Assembly: GCA_040882265.1 (NCBI GenBank)
Contig: JBBEBO010000177.1
Coordinates: 1-13,195 of the forward strand
Direction of reading: 5' to 3'
Length of the DNA stretch: 13,195 nt
Origin: Brumimicrobium sp040882265
Lineage (GTDB): Bacteria; Bacteroidota; Bacteroidia; Flavobacteriales_D; Crocinitomicaceae
A model generated the notes under the pieces. That model did no database searches. It was not told the origin of the DNA and was given only the letters and a program-made list of their open reading frames with translations. Every line of letters begins with the position of its first letter. The stretch's first letter is position 1. Shown piece by piece: positions 1 through 5,814 of the stretch. The position numbers and the translations under genes are program-made.

Positions 1-6
1 AATGCC

Positions 7-195
7 TATCGGGATGTTTACCAGTTAAATAAAGCTTCTTCAATTTTACTAATGTACGATTATAACTGTTACTTTTTCCCAGTTTTAACCGCCAAGAACG
101 CCATGTTTGCGCAAAGCACGCAAAGTTTTCTCTGCGAACTTAGCGACTTCTTAGCGCCCCTTGCGGTTAAAAACTTACTGGTAAAGTATCCGATA
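7..195. repeat. Imperfect outer inverted repeat around the 90-bp element
   Basis: Positions 7-25 and the reverse complement of 177-195 match at 15 of 19 bases: TATCGG, four mismatches, then TTTACCAGT identical in both arms. The arms enclose the 90-bp element, so 7-195 is a nested structure that could be a small non-autonomous mobile element or a repeat inserted in a pre-existing palindrome. No target-site duplication is obvious. The nine-base core match is solid; its biological meaning is inference. Confidence 0.4.
83..172. repeat. 90-bp intergenic repeat element with 10-bp terminal inverted repeats
   Basis: The element begins TTTTAACCGC (83-92) and ends with its perfect reverse complement GCGGTTAAAA (163-172). 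Inside are a perfect 10-bp palindrome TTTGCGCAAA (106-115), two GCAAAG words (111-116, 120-125) and a ladder of related heptamers: CTCTGCG (130), CTTAGCG (139), CTTAGCG (150) and CCTTGCG (159). It is clearly richer in G+C than its surroundings. From memory, strings of this kind (CTTTGCG or CTTAGCG words ending in GCGGTTAA) recur between genes in Flavobacteriia. I cannot count genomic copies from one window. No convincing gene overlaps it, although an open frame runs through it by chance. Confidence 0.7.
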
Positions 196-231
196 CGCAA
201 TATAGAAATTTATTCAAACCCGACTCAAAAA

Positions 232-645
232 CTAAAACTTCAATTTTTCACCATCAGTTGACTCAACAGTAATCTCACTGATTTTAATTGAAGCAGTTCC
301 TTCTTCAATCTGATTATTCAATGTCAAATTTGTTTTAGATTTAGCCCCAACTACCTTTGGATTAGCAACACTTTGGAACGGAGAAGTGATGGGGTTTCCT
401 GTAACTGTCATTAATGGCTCCTCTGCTTCGTCGATAAAGTTTAAACGACCTCGAATACTTTTAAAATCTTTGTCAGTCCGATTAATCACTTCAACTTCAG
501 TTTTTCTGTCTTCAATCGAAAATGATAAAACATTGATTTCAAAATCAGGGCCATTCATGTCAATTTCTTCACTTTGCTCACCGTTTTCACTTTCGTTGCA
601 AGAAAACAAAGCAAACACAACAACTATAAATAATATATTTTTCAT
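232..645 (-). CDS. Small predicted lipoprotein of unknown function
   Basis: This is a 137-residue protein. It has a lipoprotein signal peptide: K2, a hydrophobic core at about residues 4-14, and a lipobox L13-F14-S15-C16. The segment just after the cysteine is acidic and Ser/Asn-rich (residues 17-33), which in Bacteroidota can accompany surface-exposed lipoproteins. The remaining hundred or so residues alternate polar and hydrophobic positions and look like a small beta-sandwich. I do not recognise a named family. The ATG at 645 fits the signal peptide, and a TAnnTTTG word lies 13 bases upstream. The gene stands alone, with a repeat-bearing gap on each side, so context gives no functional hint. 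It is probably membrane-anchored in the envelope. Confidence 0.75.
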   Translation of the reverse strand: MKNILFIVVVFALFSCNESENGEQSEEIDMNGPDFEINVLSFSIEDRKTEVEVINRTDKDFKSIRGRLNFIDEAEEPLMTVTGNPITSPFQSVANPKVVGAKSKTNLTLNNQIEEGTASIKISEITVESTDGEKLKF

Positions 646-658
646 CTTTTGTTTTTAA

Positions 659-686
659 CAAAAATAATAAATTCTTTAAACCAAAA
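659..686 (-). promoter_or_regulatory. Candidate Bacteroidota promoter of the small lipoprotein gene
   Basis: Read on the minus strand, TATTTTTG (666-659) matches the -7 consensus TAnnTTTG, 13 bases before the ATG at 645. A TTTTG at 686-682 lies 15 bp further upstream, a little short of the usual 17-23 bp for a -33 TTG element. The match is based on sequence words only. Confidence 0.4.
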
Positions 687-756
687 CACGATTGTCAGAG
701 ATAAACAGAAACCTCTCATTGTATTACTAATAGTCCGATGAGTTCTTTAAATCAAA

Positions 757-786
757 GTCATTTCGAACGCTAGAGAGAAATCTTTT
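757..786. repeat. GTCATTTCGA-type interspersed repeat
   Basis: This 30-bp string begins GTCATTTCGAACGC and ends GAGAAATCTTTT. ATTTC (760-764) and GAAAT (777-781) form an imperfect inverted repeat within it. From memory, very similar strings (GTCATTTCGA, a short variable part, then GAGAAATCT) are scattered between genes in many Flavobacteriia. It lies in the gap between the lipoprotein gene and the 3' end of murB. Only one copy is seen here, so the family assignment rests on recall. Confidence 0.5.
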
Positions 787-851
787 AAGAGTTTAGCAGA
801 ACTAAATTCCAATAAACACTGATTTGTATAATTTGAGTAAACAAACATCAA

Positions 852-1859
852 CTAAACGACATTCACTTCTCGTTCCAACAAAATTCCAAACTTATCTTGA
901 ATATCGTCCAAAATCTGTTGTGAAAGCTCATAGATTTCAGTTCCTTTTGCATTGTCGTAATTTACAAGAACTAGCGCTTGTTTTGCATGAACACCATAAC
1001 TTCCAAATCGTTTTCCTTTCCAGCCTGCTTGGTCAATTAACCATCCAGCAGGAAGCTTTACACTCTTTTCACTAATGAGGTAATGCGGAACATTTTTATA
1101 TTTTTCTTGGATTTTATTTAAAACAGCGAGATCAACAACAGGGTTTTTAAAGAAGCTACCAGCATTACCAATTATTTTAGGGTCTGGGAGTTTTGATTGA
1201 CGGATAGCTATTACGGCATCACTTATGTCCTTGATCGTTGGCTTCAAAATTCCTTTTAACTTTAGTTGCTCTTCTATTGCACCATAACTTGTGTTTAATT
1301 GATGCTTTTTAGTCAATTTGAAGGTTACACTAGTGATTACGAACTTTCCTTTAAGTGCTTTTTTAAAAATACTTTCTCTGTAGCCAAACTCACACTCTTG
1401 ATGAGAAAATTTTTTTAGTTTTCCAGTAGCGATTTCGTAAGCTTCTAATGAATAAAAAACATCTTTGATTTCCACACCATATGCGCCGATATTTTGCATG
1501 GGACTAGCGCCTACACTTCCAGGTATGAGCGATAAATTTTCAATGCCACCCCAGTTATTGTCGATGCAGTACAGCACAAATTCATGCCAATTTTCTCCAG
1601 CTCCAGCTTTAATGTAGACAAAGTCTTCAGTTTCGTTTATTTTTGATTTTCCGATGATTTCATTCCTTAAGATAAGCCCCTCATAATCTTTAGTGAATAA
1701 AACATTGCTTCCTCCACCTAAAATTGTGATTTCTTTATTTTGATTGTTTTTTAACAATGTATCAAGTGAATCAATATCACCGAATGGTGCAAAAAAATCA
1801 GCTTTTACACTAATTCCAAATGTATTGTAGGGCTTTAAATCAATATTTTTGTCTACCAT
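852..1859 (-). CDS. murB: UDP-N-acetylmuramate dehydrogenase (UDP-N-acetylenolpyruvoylglucosamine reductase), type I
   Basis: MurB is the FAD enzyme that uses NADPH to reduce UDP-GlcNAc-enolpyruvate to UDP-MurNAc in cytoplasmic peptidoglycan precursor synthesis. With the start chosen here it has 335 residues, close to the E. coli enzyme. It opens with LKPYNTFGI like other MurB proteins. The FAD-binding loop is LGGGSNVLF (about 47-55). GYRESIFK (159-166) is the type I motif, NAGSFFKNP (232-240) holds the catalytic serine at 235, and LEREV at the C-terminus supplies the conserved glutamate. The frame is open up to an ATG at 1901, but a promoter (-33 at 1902-1899, -7 at 1881-1874) lies across that segment. 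Translation therefore most likely starts at the ATG at 1859, or at the one at 1865. It is divergent from menI. Confidence 0.95.
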   Translation of the reverse strand: MVDKNIDLKPYNTFGISVKADFFAPFGDIDSLDTLLKNNQNKEITILGGGSNVLFTKDYEGLILRNEIIGKSKINETEDFVYIKAGAGENWHEFVLYCIDNNWGGIENLSLIPGSVGASPMQNIGAYGVEIKDVFYSLEAYEIATGKLKKFSHQECEFGYRESIFKKALKGKFVITSVTFKLTKKHQLNTSYGAIEEQLKLKGILKPTIKDISDAVIAIRQSKLPDPKIIGNAGSFFKNPVVDLAVLNKIQEKYKNVPHYLISEKSVKLPAGWLIDQAGWKGKRFGSYGVHAKQALVLVNYDNAKGTEIYELSQQILDDIQDKFGILLEREVNVV

Positions 1860-1873
1860 TTGCATATTTTTAG

Positions 1874-1902
1874 CAAATTTATGTTTTATGTCGACGCACA
1901 AA
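1874..1902 (-). promoter_or_regulatory. murB promoter (-33/-7, Bacteroidota type)
   Basis: On the minus strand, TTTG (1902-1899) is followed after 17 bp by TAAATTTG (1881-1874), an exact TAnnTTTG -7 match with consensus spacing. Transcription would start only a few bases before the ATGs at 1865 and 1859, giving a very short leader. This is the best two-element promoter in the window, and it rules against the longer N-terminal extension from 1901. Confidence 0.6.
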
Positions 1903-1953
1903 TAATATTTTTGAATGTTTTATCCCTAAGTAAGTTTTAATAACTCGTTCGAT

Positions 1954-1961
1954 TAACTTTG
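1954..1961 (+). promoter_or_regulatory. menI -7 promoter element
   Basis: TAACTTTG matches TAnnTTTG and ends only five bases before the ATG at 1967. If used, transcription would begin at or next to the start codon, giving a leaderless or nearly leaderless message. No clear -33 TTG is present at the expected distance. Confidence 0.5.
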
Positions 1962-1966
1962 TAATT

Positions 1967-2395
1967 ATGTTAAAAAAAGTCAGTTTAGAAAAAATAAATG
2001 CATACAGCAAAAATACACTAATGGAACAACTCGGTATTGAGTGTGTTGAAGTTGGTGAAGATTATGTTGTTGCTACGATGCCTGTAGATCACAGAACACA
2101 CCAGCCTCTGGGATTATTACACGGTGGCGCAAGTGCTGCTTTAATTGAAAGTATTGGTTCGATGGGATCAACTTTATTGTTAGATGTCAGTAAAGAAGTG
2201 CCCGTTGGAGTAGAAGTAAATGCTAATCATCTAGGTGGTATGAAGTCTGGAACAGTCAGAGCTGTTGGGAAAATTGTTCATGCTGGAGCTAGAACGCATG
2301 TTTGGCAAGTTGATTTAAAAGATCAAGATACTGGTCATTTAGTTTGCACGGGGCGTTTGACTGTTATGATTGTTCCAAGAAAAGATAAAAGTTGA
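1967..2395 (+). CDS. menI: Hotdog-fold thioesterase, MenI/YdiI type (probable DHNA-CoA thioesterase)
   Basis: This 142-residue single-domain hotdog thioesterase closely resembles E. coli YdiI (MenI), which hydrolyses 1,4-dihydroxy-2-naphthoyl-CoA in menaquinone synthesis. The diagnostic stretch is present: ATMPVD, then Q46-P-L-G-L-L-H52-G-G, then E61-S-I-G. Gln46, His52 and Glu61 correspond to the YdiI active-site trio Gln48, His54 and Glu63. The later VEVNANH and VWQVDL segments also match the family. The gene is followed directly by an isochorismate synthase whose TTG start overlaps its stop codon, which supports a menaquinone role over a general acyl-CoA thioesterase. The family is promiscuous, so the substrate is inferred from resemblance plus context. 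Confidence 0.85.
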   Translation: MLKKVSLEKINAYSKNTLMEQLGIECVEVGEDYVVATMPVDHRTHQPLGLLHGGASAALIESIGSMGSTLLLDVSKEVPVGVEVNANHLGGMKSGTVRAVGKIVHAGARTHVWQVDLKDQDTGHLVCTGRLTVMIVPRKDKS

Positions 2396-3372
2396 AAGGA
2401 TTCTTAGCACATAAAGAACCTGGTAAAAAACCTTTTTATGGTATTGGTAGTTGGGATTTAACTTCGTTAATTGATATTCCTTCTGATAGTTTTTTTGTTT
2501 CTGATTTTGAAAAGAAAAGTTGTTATTTTTTTTCATTAGAAGAAGAGTGGAATAAAAAACAATCTTTTTCTTTTTTTTATAAAAAAGATAATTCAGTTTT
2601 ATCACTTGATAAAAATAGCTACTTGGATAAGTTATCTGATTTTCAATGTGGTTTTGATGAATTTCATATTGAAAAAGCAATCTTTTCAAGGATCTCACTC
2701 CATAAAAAGTCAGATGAAATAGGTTCTCTTGAAATCTTTGAAGATTTATGCCAGAGATACGGAGACGAGGCTTTTGTTTACTTAATCAGTGATAAAAGTT
2801 TTGGGACTTGGATAGGAGCAACTCCAGAAGTTTTGGTGAAGGGGGATAAAAATACACTTTACTCAATGGCATTAGCGGGAACAAAAAGTGATGATTCTAT
2901 TCCTTGGACAGATAAAGAATACGAAGAACAGAAGATTGTATCTGATTATATGAAAGAGGTTATTTCAAGTTTAAAACCATCTTTTTTTAAAGAAAAAGTT
3001 GTGAAGTCAGTGAAAAATGGTGCAGTTTTTCATTTGCGTACAGATTTTGAATTTAGTTTACCAAATAAAAAATGGAACAACTTAATAGATAAACTGCACC
3101 CAACACCAGCTGTTTGTGGTTTGCCATTGGATAATTCGAGTACATATATTTCTAGACACGAACCTCACGATCGATTGTTTTATACAGGAATCATTGGGAG
3201 AAAAAGTGACTCTAAAATATCAGTATATGTCAATTTAAGGTGTATGCAGGTGTTGGAAAATTATTTTGCACTCTATTTGGGTGGAGGAATTACAAAAAAA
3301 TCAAATCCATTAGAAGAGTGGGAGGAAACGATTTCTAAAAGCCAGACCTTACTTTCAGTTTTTGAGAAATAA
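2392..3372 (+). CDS. menF: Isochorismate synthase / chorismate-binding protein
   Basis: This 326-residue chorismate-binding enzyme is predicted to isomerise chorismate to isochorismate, the first committed menaquinone step. Conserved segments run in order: IEKAIFSR (93-100, Lys95 as candidate general base), FGTWIGATPE (137-146, Glu146 as candidate general acid), LAGTK (161-165), HLRTDF (214-219), LHPTPAVCGLP (235-245), YTGIIG (264-269) and LYLGGGI (294-300). The frame has no ATG near its beginning. The first usable start is a TTG at 2392, whose last two bases lie in the menI stop (TTGA). The N-terminus is shorter than in E. coli MenF (431 residues), with little before the first conserved strand. 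Related anthranilate or aminodeoxychorismate synthases are less likely given the motif set and the menI neighbour. No menD follows in the window. Confidence 0.88.
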   Translation: MKGFLAHKEPGKKPFYGIGSWDLTSLIDIPSDSFFVSDFEKKSCYFFSLEEEWNKKQSFSFFYKKDNSVLSLDKNSYLDKLSDFQCGFDEFHIEKAIFSRISLHKKSDEIGSLEIFEDLCQRYGDEAFVYLISDKSFGTWIGATPEVLVKGDKNTLYSMALAGTKSDDSIPWTDKEYEEQKIVSDYMKEVISSLKPSFFKEKVVKSVKNGAVFHLRTDFEFSLPNKKWNNLIDKLHPTPAVCGLPLDNSSTYISRHEPHDRLFYTGIIGRKSDSKISVYVNLRCMQVLENYFALYLGGGITKKSNPLEEWEETISKSQTLLSVFEK

Positions 3373-3424
3373 GTGTTTGAAGTACTCTTGGTAGAGCCTT
3401 CCACTTTATTGTAATTCTAAAAGT

Positions 3425-3432
3425 TATATTTG
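3425..3432 (+). promoter_or_regulatory. -7 promoter element of the XRE-type regulator gene
   Basis: TATATTTG matches TAnnTTTG and ends 19 bases before the ATG at 3452. The nine-base string TTATATTTG-T is shared with the element upstream of the SatD-like gene at 8133-8142. No -33 TTG is present at standard spacing. Confidence 0.5.
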
Positions 3433-3451
3433 TCATCGAAAATATTATATT

Positions 3452-3832
3452 ATGGTTGTAAGTGGTGATGTTTTAAAAAGTCTAAGAAAATCCAAAGGAA
3501 TCTCTCAAAAGAAAGTAGCTAGCTTTCTAGATGTTTCTCAAGCGGCTTATAGTAAATTGGAAAATAACAATACGAAATTATCTGGAGAACGTATTACATT
3601 ATTAGCACGTTTATTTAAAGTTGAAGAAAAGGCTTTTTTTGTGTCACCTGAGAATATAAGTTTAGAAAACAATGCGTTAAGCTTTGAGCATATTTCAAAT
3701 CTATTAAAAAGTCAACAAGAAATATTCGAAGAACAAAAGGAATTGCTTCAAGAAACCATCAATATTTTAAAATCACAACTAGAGCAAAGCAACAAGCAAA
3801 TAGAAACGTTGATACGTAAGTTGGTAGATTAA
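3452..3832 (+). CDS. XRE-family DNA-binding protein with C-terminal coiled coil
   Basis: The protein has 126 residues. About residues 8-57 form a Cro/C1-type helix-turn-helix: LKSLRKSKGISQKKVASFLD, followed by the recognition-helix segment VSQAAYSKLENN and the closing helices ERITLLARLF. About residues 80-124 are a long amphipathic helix rich in Glu, Gln, Lys and Leu, likely a coiled coil for dimer formation. There is no ligand-binding or protease domain, so it is probably a small dimeric transcriptional regulator. It has its own promoter element 79 bp after menF and converges on the 25-residue-repeat protein gene. Its target is unknown; neither autoregulation nor control of neighbours is shown by the sequence. 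Confidence 0.85.
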   Translation: MVVSGDVLKSLRKSKGISQKKVASFLDVSQAAYSKLENNNTKLSGERITLLARLFKVEEKAFFVSPENISLENNALSFEHISNLLKSQQEIFEEQKELLQETINILKSQLEQSNKQIETLIRKLVD

Positions 3833-3880
3833 CTTGAATATTGTAAACCTCAATTAAGCTGATAAACCTGATTCTTTTCA

Positions 3881-4369
3881 TTACTCTGTACTTCGTTTAT
3901 GAATATCATTGTGTGCTTCTTCGATATCATCTTTTACCTTTTTTATTGATTTTGTGAGTAAAAAGATGTCCTGAGTACTGTTCATATTAATCCACTCAAA
4001 TCCTTCTTTTTCGCCATCAATAGCTTTCGCCATATTATAAAAGAGCATAAAATTATTTGCTCTGAGCCAATTTAGAGCTTGAGCATTTCCTTCAGATGCA
4101 TTAATCATTGCCATTACGTGAGGGTAACCATTTTCCATCAACCAGTCTCTTGCTTTGTCTTTAAGTTTAATAGCATGTGCCGCCATAACAAGTTCCTCGT
4201 AACCATTTTCATTGAGGTATTTTAGCAAGTCTACGTTTCCTTCAATGGCTTTAGCCCATGCTAAAATAATCTTAGGGTGATATTCAAATTTTTTCGCCTT
4301 TAATTTCGAAGGACCTTTGTTTTCAGCGTTTCCTTTGTATTTTTTTTTGCGTTTGAAAAAATTTCTCAT
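3881..4369 (-). CDS. Protein of tandem 25-residue helical repeats, unknown function
   Basis: The protein has 162 residues and no signal peptide or membrane helix. The N-terminal 30 residues are strongly basic (RNFFKRKKKYKG...). From about residue 34 it consists of repeats with an exact 25-residue period. Aligned anchors are A41-I42, A66-I67, A91-S92, A116-I117 and S141-I142. Ten residues later come Y51-L52, W76-L77, W101-L102 and W126-I127, followed by N55-G56-Y57, N80-G81-Y82 and N105-N106-F107. Each unit reads as two short helices with a turn, like a small solenoid for protein binding. I do not recognise the family. It follows cbpA-cbpM on the same strand after 61 bp with its own candidate promoter, so a chaperone link is possible but only inferred. 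Confidence 0.75.
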   Translation of the reverse strand: MRNFFKRKKKYKGNAENKGPSKLKAKKFEYHPKIILAWAKAIEGNVDLLKYLNENGYEELVMAAHAIKLKDKARDWLMENGYPHVMAMINASEGNAQALNWLRANNFMLFYNMAKAIDGEKEGFEWINMNSTQDIFLLTKSIKKVKDDIEEAHNDIHKRSTE

Positions 4370-4391
4370 ATCAGTTTAATTAATCGTGTAT

Positions 4392-4418
4392 CAAAGTTAG
4401 TGAATTTTAAATTCACAA
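4392..4418 (-). promoter_or_regulatory. Candidate promoter of the 25-residue-repeat protein gene
   Basis: On the minus strand TAACTTTG (4399-4392) matches TAnnTTTG, 22 bases before the ATG at 4369. A TTG (4418-4416) lies 16 bp further upstream. If used, this gene can be transcribed separately from cbpA-cbpM. Confidence 0.4.
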
Positions 4419-4430
4419 CTATAGGTGATT

Positions 4431-4727
4431 TTAATCATCTTCATATAGTCGTAGCCTGTTTCTTGTATAGTTTAACTCTTCTTGTAAATGATCGATTTGT
4501 TTCAGTAAGTTTGAAATCGCATCAATGCCCTCAAGATTAATGTTTAATTCGTAATGAAAACGAACCATTTTCTCAACATCTTTAAGTTGTTCTTTTTGAA
4601 TATATTTATGATTTTCAATCACAACCACTTCAATTAACCCATATTCACCCAAGGCATTAATAAAAGTATGTTCTATTTCACAATTCGCACAGAAATGCTC
4701 GATAAGTATCAAATTATTATTATCCAT
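4431..4727 (-). CDS. cbpM: Chaperone modulator CbpM
   Basis: This 98-residue protein of the CbpM family binds the J-domain of CbpA and tunes its co-chaperone activity in the cytoplasm. The N-terminal half resembles a MerR-like fold (LIEHFCANCEIEHTFINALGEYGLI). The middle carries the family signature of a helix with LNINLEGIDAISNLL (about 63-77), and the C-terminus is a short coiled coil (QIDHLQEELNYTRNRLRLYE). It starts within the last codons of the upstream J-protein gene (8-bp overlap), the usual cbpA-cbpM arrangement and a sign of translational coupling. Assignment rests on both sequence pattern and context. Confidence 0.85.
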   Translation of the reverse strand: MDNNNLILIEHFCANCEIEHTFINALGEYGLIEVVVIENHKYIQKEQLKDVEKMVRFHYELNINLEGIDAISNLLKQIDHLQEELNYTRNRLRLYEDD

Positions 4728-5610
4728 TGTTTCTAATTTTCTTGAGTTCTGATAACAATTCTTTTTCTTTTTGAGTTAGTTTAGTTGGAAGCTTTACATT
4801 ATAGGCGACATATAAATCCCCAAACTGATTTGCTTTTTTGTAAACTGGAAATCCTTTTCCTTTTAGCTTTACTTTAGTGCCACTTTGAGTTTCTGGTTTA
4901 ACTTTTAGCTTTACTTTTCCCTTAAAAGTGTCAATGACCACATCGCCACCAAGTAATGCAGTATAAAGATCTATTTCTACATCAGTGTAAAGATTACTTC
5001 CATCACGTTTAAAATCTGTATTATTTTGAATGATAAAGGTGATATATAAATCCCCATTTGGACCACCATTCACACCTTCAGCACCGTGCCCAGAAATTTT
5101 AATAACTTGTCCATCTTCTACTCCCGCAGGAATGGTGATACGAATGTTTTTACCTTTAAAAGTAAGCGTTCTTTTGTGTGTTTCATAAACATCATTCAAA
5201 GTGAGTTTAAGATCGGCATGTAGATCTTGACCTCTAAATTTTGTTTGACCTCCGCTAAATCCACCACCTCCAAACATTGATTCGAAAAAATCTGAAAAAT
5301 CTCCAGAATATTCTTGTGAAGTATATTGTTTACTACCCCGCTGAGATCGTTGTTGTGAACTACCAGCTTTTTCAAACTCGTCAGCATGTTTCCAATCCTT
5401 GCCGTATTTGTCGTATTTCTTCCGCTTTTCTGGATCACTTAAAACTTCGTGAGCTTCATTTAATTCTTTGAATTTTTGCTCTGCATCTTTGTTATTAGGA
5501 TTTAAGTCAGGGTGATATTTTCGTGCAAGTTTTCTGTAAGCCTTTTTAATTTCACTGACACTTGCAGTTTTTGCTACTCCTAGTATTTTGTAGTAATCTT
5601 TAAACTCCAT
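4720..5610 (-). CDS. cbpA: DnaJ-type co-chaperone CbpA (class B J-protein)
   Basis: This 296-residue Hsp40 stimulates the DnaK ATPase and delivers client proteins. The J-domain (about 4-69) has the catalytic HPD at 33-35. A Gly/Phe-rich linker with FFESMFGGGGFSGG follows (about 100-122), and then two C-terminal beta-barrel substrate domains (about 128-285) containing ITIPAGVEDGQ and GDLYITFIIQ. The four CxxCxGxG zinc-finger repeats of DnaJ proper are missing, so this is the CbpA type; E. coli CbpA has about 306 residues. It overlaps cbpM downstream. The 204-bp upstream gap to the divergent thioesterase gene shows no exact TAnnTTTG for this strand, so its promoter may be of a different type. 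Confidence 0.93.
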   Translation of the reverse strand: MEFKDYYKILGVAKTASVSEIKKAYRKLARKYHPDLNPNNKDAEQKFKELNEAHEVLSDPEKRKKYDKYGKDWKHADEFEKAGSSQQRSQRGSKQYTSQEYSGDFSDFFESMFGGGGFSGGQTKFRGQDLHADLKLTLNDVYETHKRTLTFKGKNIRITIPAGVEDGQVIKISGHGAEGVNGGPNGDLYITFIIQNNTDFKRDGSNLYTDVEIDLYTALLGGDVVIDTFKGKVKLKVKPETQSGTKVKLKGKGFPVYKKANQFGDLYVAYNVKLPTKLTQKEKELLSELKKIRNNG

Positions 5611-5662
5611 TTTAATTATAAATAAGTGCTTTATTAGTCATTGTTTATACGTCAAACAAGAT

Positions 5663-5717
5663 ACTGATTTTATTTAAATTACTCCAATAATATACGCATG
5701 AAATAAATCAGTTTTTT
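5663..5717 (+). other. Hairpin plus T-run between divergent genes
   Basis: ACTGATTTTATTT (5663-5675) pairs with AAATAAATCAGT (5701-5712) with one bulged base across a 25-base loop, and the stem ends in a run of six T on the plus strand. This resembles a weak intrinsic terminator pointing right. Both flanking genes point away from it (cbpA left, thioesterase right), so there is no annotated transcript for it to end. It could be an attenuator for the 5815 gene, the end of a small RNA, or chance in A+T-rich DNA. Confidence 0.35.
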
Positions 5718-5789
5718 AATAAAAAAAACATTTTCTAGTGAGGTAAATATAACTCAAAATAGCATTTCTTAAAAGCACTAAAATTCTAC

Positions 5790-5797
5790 TATTTTTG
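5790..5797 (+). promoter_or_regulatory. -7 promoter element of the second hotdog thioesterase gene
   Basis: TATTTTTG matches TAnnTTTG and ends 17 bases before the ATG at 5815. It lies downstream of the hairpin at 5663-5717, so transcripts from it would not contain that hairpin. No -33 TTG is seen. Confidence 0.45.
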
Positions 5798-5814
5798 CAG
5801 AAGAATACAATGTT

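Noticed and set aside
83..172. CRISPR-like array from the regularly spaced heptamers
   Set aside because: The repeats are only about 7 bp, degenerate, spaced about 10 bp, without spacers or cas genes. It is an interspersed repeat, not CRISPR.
52..261. Open reading frame of 69 codons on the plus strand
   Set aside because: It runs through the 90-bp repeat element and into the end of the lipoprotein gene on the other strand. Its composition is not protein-like and it has no start context.
386..658. 90-codon plus-strand frame
   Set aside because: It lies antisense to the lipoprotein gene, whose signal peptide and lipobox are clear.
1860..1901. Fourteen extra N-terminal residues for MurB
   Set aside because: The segment contains the murB -7 element, and family members begin close to the LKPYNTFGI motif.
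2500..2600. Runs of eight T in menF as a phase-variable tract
   Set aside because: Several T-runs occur throughout this A+T-rich segment and encode Phe and Ser codons typical of the region. There is no sign of an out-of-frame alternative.
2339..2698. 119-codon minus-strand frame
   Set aside because: It is antisense to menI and menF. Its composition (Asn, Tyr, Lys and Gln runs) reflects the T-rich coding strand of menF.
3833..3880. Bidirectional terminator between the XRE-type regulator and the 25-residue-repeat gene
   Set aside because: Only direct AAACCT words are present; no stem of useful length was found.
4720..5610. Full DnaJ assignment for the J-protein
   Set aside because: The CxxCxGxG zinc-finger repeats are absent and cbpM follows, so CbpA fits better.
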